Source: CAYONQ01 sp964405375 (lineage in GTDB: Bacteria; Planctomycetota; Phycisphaerae; Sedimentisphaerales; Anaerobacaceae). From it: a stretch of 22,142 nt of DNA. The stretch spans positions 1 to 22,142 of the forward strand of contig CAYONQ010000041.1 in the NCBI GenBank assembly GCA_964405375.1, given 5' to 3'. Within the stretch, counting starts at the first letter, position 1; the number at the start of each line of letters is the position of its first letter. Both the position numbers and the translations under genes were made by a program. The notes below the pieces were generated by a model. It saw only the letters and a program-made list of their open reading frames with translations, had not been told where the DNA came from and did no database searches. Positions 1 through 5,225 of this stretch are shown piece after piece.

Positions 1-68
1 TGCTTGCTCACTGGAATAATACCTGTTATCCCGAATTATTGTGAACGGTTACCTTTTTTGTTGTTTTT

Positions 69-203
69 GTGATTCCAGCCGTCTTCTTGGTTATCTTGTT
101 TATATTATATCTTGTCAAAACCAACAAAGAGAAAACGAGACTTCATATGGAAGTGGAAAAACTCACTGAAGAAATCAGTAAATTAAAGCGGGAAAAACAA
201 TAG
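69..203 (+). CDS. possible small single-pass membrane protein
   Basis: An open frame runs from after a TGA at 42-44 to TAG at 201-203. It encodes a hydrophobic stretch (about 20 residues, rich in V, I, L and F) followed by a charged helical tail (KTNKEKTR, then EVEKLTEEISKLKREK). That is the layout of a one-helix membrane protein with a short cytoplasmic coiled coil. The only conventional start in the frame is GTG at 69, giving 44 residues, and it has no SD sequence. The true start may be non-canonical, or this may be the tail of a gene frameshifted near position 44. I do not recognise a family. It lies 34 bases before argD in the same direction. Composition favours coding; the start is doubtful. 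Confidence 0.35.
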   Translation: MIPAVFLVILFILYLVKTNKEKTRLHMEVEKLTEEISKLKREKQ

Positions 204-209
204 CGATAT

Positions 210-237
210 ACGAAACACTAAATACGAGACACGAATT
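210..237 (+). repeat. four degenerate heptamers abutting the argD start
   Basis: The 28 bases directly before the argD ATG split cleanly into ACGAAAC, ACTAAAT, ACGAGAC and ACGAATT. They occupy the place where an SD sequence would lie, and none is present. The same heptamer type recurs at 17792-17819 and 21889-21902. Confidence 0.6.
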
Positions 238-1422
238 ATGACCACAAAGGAGACGATTGATTTGTTTGATAAATACGTTATCGCCAACTACACGCGCTTA
301 GACCGTGTCATCGTCAAGGGCGAGGGTTGTTACCTTTTCGACGCCGACGGCAACAGGATACTGGATATGTTCCCCGGCTGGGCCGTCAGCGGGATTGGCC
401 ACTGCCATCCGAAGGTTGTGGAGGCGATTCGCAGACAGGCGGGCGAGCTTCTGCATATCGATAATACCTTTTACTCCGAGCCGCAGGGCAAATTAGCTAA
501 ACTACTGAGTGAGCGGGCGTTCGGCGGTAAGTGCTTTTTCTGCAACAGCGGCGCAGAGGCCAACGAGGCGGCGATGAAACTTGCCCGGCTGCACACAGCG
601 CAGGAGAAATACAAATTCATCACCGCCGAGGGCAGCTTTCACGGCCGAACCTTCGCCACGATGACGGCGACCGCTCAGCCGAAATATCACAAGGGATTTC
701 TGCCGCTGCTGCCGGGGTTTGTTTATGTGCCGTTTAACGATATCGCTGCGATGGAGTCGGCGTTCAGCGATGAGGTTGCGGCGGTTTTAATTGAGCCGAT
801 TCAGGGTGAAGGCGGCATAAACGTCGCCGCCGGCGAATACCTGCGGGTCATCCGCCGGCTTTGTGATGAAAACGGCGCTGTGATGATACTCGATGAGGTC
901 CAGACCGGAATCGGAAGGACCGGAAAATGGTTCGGATACCAGCACTTTGACGTTGAGCCGGACATTATGACAATGGCAAAGGCGCTCGGCGGCGGCGTTG
1001 CGATAGGGGCTATGATGGCCAGAGAAGAAATCGCCGCCTCATTGGTGCCCGGCAAACACGCCTCGACGTTCGGCGGTAACGCACTGGCCTGCGCAGCAGC
1101 AGTCGCGGTGATTGAGGCGATAGAAGAAGATAAGCTGCTGGAAAACGCAGTGAAGATGGGCGAACATTGCAAAGAGAAGCTCGAACAGCTAAAACAGAAA
1201 CATCACATCATCGACCACGTCCGCGGAATCGGCCTGATGATTGGCGTTCAATTAAGAAGCGGCGGAGCCGAGATAGTTGATAAATGTTTAAAGAACGGCC
1301 TGCGGATAAACTGCACCGCAGATACCGTCCTACGGTTTATGCCGCCGATGATTGTTACCAAAGACCAAATCGACCAGGCAGTTGATATCCTTGATAACGT
1401 TTTGACGGAGAGCCAAAAATGA
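238..1422 (+). CDS. argD: acetylornithine aminotransferase
   Basis: This is a class III PLP-dependent aminotransferase of arginine biosynthesis, converting N-acetylglutamate semialdehyde and glutamate to N-acetylornithine and 2-oxoglutarate in the cytoplasm. The 394 residues are the normal length for ArgD. Visible marks are the phosphate-binding NSGAEANEAAMKLAR near residue 102, the cofactor-ring aspartate in LDEVQTGIGRTG, the Schiff-base lysine in MAKALGGG (about K248), and the HASTFGGNALACAAA stretch. The start follows a run of heptamers and has no SD sequence. The stop overlaps the argF start (ATGA), so argD and argF are translationally coupled. The paralogue GABA/succinylornithine aminotransferase is possible from motifs alone, but linkage to argF favours ArgD. 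Confidence 0.95.
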   Translation: MTTKETIDLFDKYVIANYTRLDRVIVKGEGCYLFDADGNRILDMFPGWAVSGIGHCHPKVVEAIRRQAGELLHIDNTFYSEPQGKLAKLLSERAFGGKCFFCNSGAEANEAAMKLARLHTAQEKYKFITAEGSFHGRTFATMTATAQPKYHKGFLPLLPGFVYVPFNDIAAMESAFSDEVAAVLIEPIQGEGGINVAAGEYLRVIRRLCDENGAVMILDEVQTGIGRTGKWFGYQHFDVEPDIMTMAKALGGGVAIGAMMAREEIAASLVPGKHASTFGGNALACAAAVAVIEAIEEDKLLENAVKMGEHCKEKLEQLKQKHHIIDHVRGIGLMIGVQLRSGGAEIVDKCLKNGLRINCTADTVLRFMPPMIVTKDQIDQAVDILDNVLTESQK

Positions 1423-2330
1423 AAAATTTTCTTTCCATAAATGATTATTCTGCTGAGCAGCTAAAAGAGCTGCTGGCTGAAAGCAGTGAATTGAAGAAGC
1501 TATACAAAGCCGGCAAACGTGATTTGTGCCTGGCCGGCAAAACGCTTGCGATGCTGTTTGAGAAGCCGAGCCTGCGGACGCGAATAAGCTTTCAGGTCGC
1601 TATGACAGACCTCGGCGGTGATGCAATCTATGTCAAGCCGGAAGATATCGGCGGCATCGGCGAACGAGAGCCGATTAAGGACATCGCAAGGGTTCTGAGC
1701 CGATACGTTGACGGCGTAATGGCACGGACGTTCGAGCATAGCACCGTCGTTGAATTGGCCGAGTTCGCAGCGGTGCCGGTGATAAACGCCTTAACAGACC
1801 GGCTGCATCCCTGCCAGGCAATGGCCGATGCGCTGACTATAAGCGAGCATTGCGGACGGCTGGAAGGCGTGAAAATCACCTTCATCGGCGATGGCAATAA
1901 CGTGGCCCGCTCGCTGGCGTTTGCCTGCGCAAAGCTCGGTATGAAAATGGCCATCGCAGCGCCCGCCGCCTATGAGCTTGACGACAAATCAATTAAGACG
2001 GCCAATCAAATATCAGCCGGAACAGTCACTCAGACAAGCGACCCGGGCCGGGCCGTTGTCGGTGCCGACATTATTTATACCGACACATGGGTCAGTATGG
2101 GCCAGGAGGCCGAAAAGGAAGAAAGATGTGCGGCCTTTGCCGGCTTTCAGATAAATACCGAACTGCTGCAGGCGGCCCCAAAGGATGCTAAGATTATGCA
2201 CTGTCTGCCGGCCTATCGCGGCTACGAAATCACCGACGAGGTGGCCGAATCCGCCAATTCGATTATGTTCGACCAGGCCGAGAACCGCCTCCACTTCCAG
2301 CGGGCACTGCTAAAAAAATTAATGAGCTGA
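1419..2330 (+). CDS. argF: ornithine carbamoyltransferase
   Basis: The enzyme makes citrulline from ornithine and carbamoyl phosphate in arginine biosynthesis. Its 303 residues match the family. The carbamoyl-phosphate loop reads SLRTR (residues 51-55; STRTR in many homologues), followed by DRLHPCQAMAD (H130), the ornithine-side DTWVSMGQE motif and the catalytic HCLP (261-264). DTWVSMG argues for ornithine rather than N-acetylornithine as substrate. It overlaps argD by four bases and ends only two bases before the methyltransferase start, so all five genes from argD to rdgB are probably on one transcript. Confidence 0.95.
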   Translation: MKNFLSINDYSAEQLKELLAESSELKKLYKAGKRDLCLAGKTLAMLFEKPSLRTRISFQVAMTDLGGDAIYVKPEDIGGIGEREPIKDIARVLSRYVDGVMARTFEHSTVVELAEFAAVPVINALTDRLHPCQAMADALTISEHCGRLEGVKITFIGDGNNVARSLAFACAKLGMKMAIAAPAAYELDDKSIKTANQISAGTVTQTSDPGRAVVGADIIYTDTWVSMGQEAEKEERCAAFAGFQINTELLQAAPKDAKIMHCLPAYRGYEITDEVAESANSIMFDQAENRLHFQRALLKKLMS

Positions 2331-2332
2331 TT

Positions 2333-3619
2333 ATGACGCATCATAAAGTAATTATCGGCGATTCGAGACGTATGACAGAGGTCAGTGACGAATCTGTCCA
2401 TCTAATCATTACGTCCCCCCCCTATTGGCAGCTCAAAGATTATGGAAACGGCGGTCAAATCGGGTTCAACGACACGTACGAAAATTACATCAATAATCTA
2501 AATCTGGTCTGGAATGAGTGTAACAGGGTTTTACATAAGGGCTGCCGATTGTGTGTGAATATCGGCGACCAGTTCGCCCGTTCCGTTTATTACGGAAGAT
2601 ATAAGGTTATTCCCATACGAACGGAAATTATAAAATTTTGTGAAACCGCCGGCTTTGACTATATGGGGGCGATTATCTGGCAAAAGGTTACAACGTGTAA
2701 TACAACGGGTGGTGCGACGATAATGGGGTCATTCCCATTTCCAAGAAATGGAATCCTCAAAATTGACTATGAGTTCATATTGATTTTCAAAAAGCATGGT
2801 ACCCCACCTAAGGCCAGTAAAGAGATTAAGGAAAAATCAAAACTCACAATAAATGAGTGGAACGAGTTTTTTAGTGGCCACTGGAATATCCCCGGCGAAA
2901 AACAAGATAAGCACCTTGCGGTGTTTCCTGAAGAGATACCTCGCCGGCTAATCAAAATGTTCAGCCTTGTAAACGATACGATTCTTGACCCATTTCTCGG
3001 CAGCGGCACAACTACCCTTGCTGCAAAAAATCTTGAAAGAAATTCGATAGGATACGAGATAAACGCCAATTATATATCCATCATAAAAGGAAAACTCGGT
3101 TTGAAAGACAAAGGGTTCTTCGATAGGTTTAGTTTTGAACTCGCACAAAACAGAGAAGATGATATCGACTGGAAAGAGGAGATAAAAAAACTGCCCTATA
3201 TTTTCAAAGACCCTGTCAAATTCGACAAAAAAATTGACCCGCGAAAACTGGCGTTCGGTTCCAAAATCAATCACTCCAGTCGCGGCAGAGAGAAATACTA
3301 CCGCGTCAGAGAAGTCCTCTCACCGGAGGAGCTGGTTATTGGTGATGGGCTGAGAGTGAAACTGTTGGGTGTGAAGGAAAAACCGGAAAAGCGGACTGAT
3401 GCAGTTGAATTCCTAAAAAATAGTACGCGAACCCAAAGAGTTTTCATGAAATTTGACGCAATAAAGCACGACACGCGGGACAACCTTCTGTGTTATCTGT
3501 ATCTTGAAAACAAGACTTTTCTGAATGCTCACTTAATCAAGCGAGGCCTGGCAGACGTTGATACGGAATTGACCTATAAACTGAAGGGAAGGTTTCTAGC
3601 TTCCGGAGAGAGGAATTGA
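2333..3619 (+). CDS. beta-class DNA methyltransferase with C-terminal SNase-like domain
   Basis: This is an AdoMet-dependent DNA methyltransferase, probably N4-cytosine. The catalytic motif TSPPYW (residues 27-32) precedes the AdoMet-binding DPFLGSGTTTLAA (about 218-230), which is the beta-class order, and SPPY is typical of N4-cytosine enzymes. After the catalytic core, residues about 310-428 resemble the second half of a staphylococcal-nuclease fold: RVKLLGV, then AVEFLKN, VFMKFD, LCYLYLENKTFLNAHLIKRGLADVD. By my alignment the nuclease catalytic arginines and aspartates are replaced, so the domain is probably a binding or structural module. The stop overlaps the next start (TGATG), pairing it with the endonuclease. 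The target could be CTAG if the partner is truly MjaI-like, but that is inference. Confidence 0.88.
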   Translation: MTHHKVIIGDSRRMTEVSDESVHLIITSPPYWQLKDYGNGGQIGFNDTYENYINNLNLVWNECNRVLHKGCRLCVNIGDQFARSVYYGRYKVIPIRTEIIKFCETAGFDYMGAIIWQKVTTCNTTGGATIMGSFPFPRNGILKIDYEFILIFKKHGTPPKASKEIKEKSKLTINEWNEFFSGHWNIPGEKQDKHLAVFPEEIPRRLIKMFSLVNDTILDPFLGSGTTTLAAKNLERNSIGYEINANYISIIKGKLGLKDKGFFDRFSFELAQNREDDIDWKEEIKKLPYIFKDPVKFDKKIDPRKLAFGSKINHSSRGREKYYRVREVLSPEELVIGDGLRVKLLGVKEKPEKRTDAVEFLKNSTRTQRVFMKFDAIKHDTRDNLLCYLYLENKTFLNAHLIKRGLADVDTELTYKLKGRFLASGERN

Positions 3620-4320
3620 TGGAAAAGGAATGGATAAAGGGTCGTGAGGGAAGAAATCTGAAGTTTAAACGGGAGACACTTTTAAACTATGGAATGAACA
3701 GATGGGGGCTTAACAAGGCGCATAGTGTAGGTCCTACATCGGAGCTTATCAGGACTTGCACACCGAAGTCATTCGAGGAATGGGAGAAATACTATTTTAA
3801 CAATGCTGTTCAAAAAAAGCGAAACGGTATCAAAGTCACACGGGAATACATTGCCGAACTCGGCTGCAAGTTGTATATAAAGCTGTCCGAGGTCGTCCAG
3901 AATGAATTGGAATCCATCCAAGAGCAAGAGTGCATAGACTACGCTTATAATCTTGTCTTGAATAGAACTTACGAAGGGTATCGGCAGGAAATCAACACCG
4001 TATACGGACAACTGGAGTCAATCCTTGGTGTCAAAATCCGGCCCGCTCCCGATGAATGGGATAGGACATTCAGCGTGGACTTTTTCATAAAGGTAAAAGA
4101 CAAGTACATCGGGCTTCAGATCAAGTCGGTCTCCGGGTTAGCTCTCGACCACTATCAGTGGGAGAACATGCACGAGCAAAACCATACGAAGTTTGAGAAA
4201 AAATATGGAGGGCGCGTGTTTTTTATCTACTCCCGAAAAAGCGGAAAGAAGAGCAAGATAGACAACCCTGAAGTGATTGAGCAAATCCAAGACGAAATCG
4301 ACAGACTCAAAAAGCTGTGA
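3619..4320 (+). CDS. type II restriction endonuclease, MjaI-like
   Basis: This is the likely cleavage partner of the preceding methyltransferase. The layout (NYGMNRWGLNKAHSVGPTSELI, then a TPKSFEEWEKYYF segment, helices, and a sheet with an acidic-Q-K signature) fits my memory of the MjaI family, whose type member cuts CTAG. A PD-(D/E)XK-type site is readable as D154 in SVDFFIKVKDKYIGLQIKS, followed by Q167 and K169. I chose ATG at 3619, which gives 233 residues: it overlaps the methyltransferase stop by one base and has GGAGAGAGG (3605-3613) five bases upstream. A TTG one codon earlier is less likely. The 3' end lies 14 bases before the preferred rdgB start. Family naming is from recall; the role as R-M endonuclease is more certain than the specificity. 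Confidence 0.7.
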   Translation: MEKEWIKGREGRNLKFKRETLLNYGMNRWGLNKAHSVGPTSELIRTCTPKSFEEWEKYYFNNAVQKKRNGIKVTREYIAELGCKLYIKLSEVVQNELESIQEQECIDYAYNLVLNRTYEGYRQEINTVYGQLESILGVKIRPAPDEWDRTFSVDFFIKVKDKYIGLQIKSVSGLALDHYQWENMHEQNHTKFEKKYGGRVFFIYSRKSGKKSKIDNPEVIEQIQDEIDRLKKL

Positions 4321-4334
4321 AACGGAGGGGAACT

Positions 4335-5030
4335 TTGAAAGACCGACGCAGGATTCTTGTTGCTACTACCAATCCCGGTAAGATTGCTGAGTTAAGGGCA
4401 ATGCTGGCAGGTGACATTGAGTGGGTCGGCTTATCAGACTTCAGTAACATTGCCGAGATTAAAGAAGATGGTGTCACCTTTACCGAAAACGCACGCAAAA
4501 AAGCTCTCGGCTATTCCAAACAGACGGGACTGCGGACAATCGCCGACGACTCGGGGCTGGTAGTTGATGCGCTCGGCGGTCAGCCGGGGGTGAAAAGCGC
4601 AAGATTTGCAGATTTTTTGCCACAAAGACACCAAGACACAAAGGAAAAGATGATAAAAGTTGACATGCAAACCCCTCGTTTTGGCGAGCGACGAGCGACG
4701 AGCGACGAGCGACGAACTATTGACCGCAAAAACACGGCCAAGGTTCTGAATCTATTGAAAGGTGTACCGAAGGAAGAAAGGACGGCTCGATTCGTCTGCA
4801 ACTTGTGCCTGGCAAGCCCGAAGAAGGTCCTGACTGAAACTGAAGGGACATTGGAAGGGATTATAGCTGAAAGCCCGATTGGAGAAAACGGTTTTGGCTA
4901 TGACCCCATTTTCTTTGTGCCGCACTTAAATAAAACCGTGGCGCAACTGACCCGCGAAGAAAAAAACACAATATCTCACCGCGGCAACGCAATTAGAAAA
5001 TTAAAGCCCCTGCTTAATAACTCAGACTGA
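4335..5030 (+). CDS. rdgB: RdgB/HAM1 dITP/XTP pyrophosphatase with repeat-derived insert
   Basis: This house-cleaning enzyme hydrolyses dITP and XTP to monophosphates. The N-terminus RRRILVATTNPGKIAEL, the central ADDSGLVVDALGGQPGVKSARFA, the GENGFGYDPIFFVP loop and the C-terminal THREEK-like LTREEKNTISHRGNAIRKL (SHR motif) are diagnostic. TTG at 4335, with GGAGGGG at 4324-4330, is the best start (231 residues); a GTG at 4317 would overlap the endonuclease stop. Between SARFA and NTAKVLNLL, where homologues have a short loop, about 35 residues have been gained (about residues 93-127). The DNA there matches repeats found in intergenic spaces of this window. The core motifs are intact, so the enzyme may still fold and work. 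The stop codon lies inside a half-copy of another repeat. Confidence 0.9.
   Translation: MKDRRRILVATTNPGKIAELRAMLAGDIEWVGLSDFSNIAEIKEDGVTFTENARKKALGYSKQTGLRTIADDSGLVVDALGGQPGVKSARFADFLPQRHQDTKEKMIKVDMQTPRFGERRATSDERRTIDRKNTAKVLNLLKGVPKEERTARFVCNLCLASPKKVLTETEGTLEGIIAESPIGENGFGYDPIFFVPHLNKTVAQLTREEKNTISHRGNAIRKLKPLLNNSD
4611..4717 (+). repeat. dispersed repeats inserted in frame within rdgB
   Basis: Two repeat types lie side by side. 4619-4648 begins GCCACAAAGACACCAAGACA and closely resembles the reverse complement of 18411-18438 and, less exactly, of 22067-22093. 4686-4713 is four perfect tandem copies of GAGCGAC, the same heptamer found twice at 17808-17821. The reading frame stays open through both, and the segment adds a basic, low-complexity loop (with ERRATSDERR) to RdgB. 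Confidence 0.75.
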
Positions 5031-5038
5031 CCGATTTA
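5021..5038 (+). repeat. half-copy of the CTCAAACTGACC palindrome repeat
   Basis: CTCAGACTGACCGATTTA matches CTCAAACTGACCGATTTA at 17702-17719 with one mismatch, and its first 13 bases match an arm of the palindrome at 5165. The rdgB stop codon (5028-5030) lies within it. Confidence 0.6.
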
Positions 5039-5108
5039 TTGCCAAGAACCGATATAAACCATTATGTGATACACAATTATGGAAAATAAAACTATAATGA
5101 AAATAGCC

Positions 5109-5127
5109 ATCCCGACAGAGTCGGGAT
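5109..5127. repeat. ATCCCGA hairpin
   Basis: Inverted arms ATCCCGA (5109-5115) and TCGGGAT (5121-5127) enclose the five-base loop CAGAG. There is no T-run on either side, so it looks like a dispersed palindromic repeat rather than a terminator. It shares style with GCCGAC/GTCGGC at 17769-17783. Confidence 0.5.
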
Positions 5128-5164
5128 TCCGCAGTTTTGCATTTTTAACTTTGATTTTTGCATT

Positions 5165-5191
5165 CTCAAACTGACCGACGGTCAGTTTGAG
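5165..5191. repeat. perfect 27-base palindrome
   Basis: Arms CTCAAACTGACCG (5165-5177) and CGGTCAGTTTGAG (5179-5191) pair perfectly around a single A. A related hairpin lies at 17823-17860 and single arms at 5021 and 17702. It sits 35 bases before the glycosidase start, so it could affect expression, but its recurrence points to a mobile or amplified repeat. Confidence 0.75.
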
Positions 5192-5225
5192 TCAATAAGC
5201 TCTTCGTTACAGAGGGAAAAAATGT

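Noticed and set aside
801..1172. Long minus-strand frame inside argD
   Set aside because: It lies entirely within a well-conserved gene; its serine/isoleucine-rich translation is an antisense shadow of high-GC codons.
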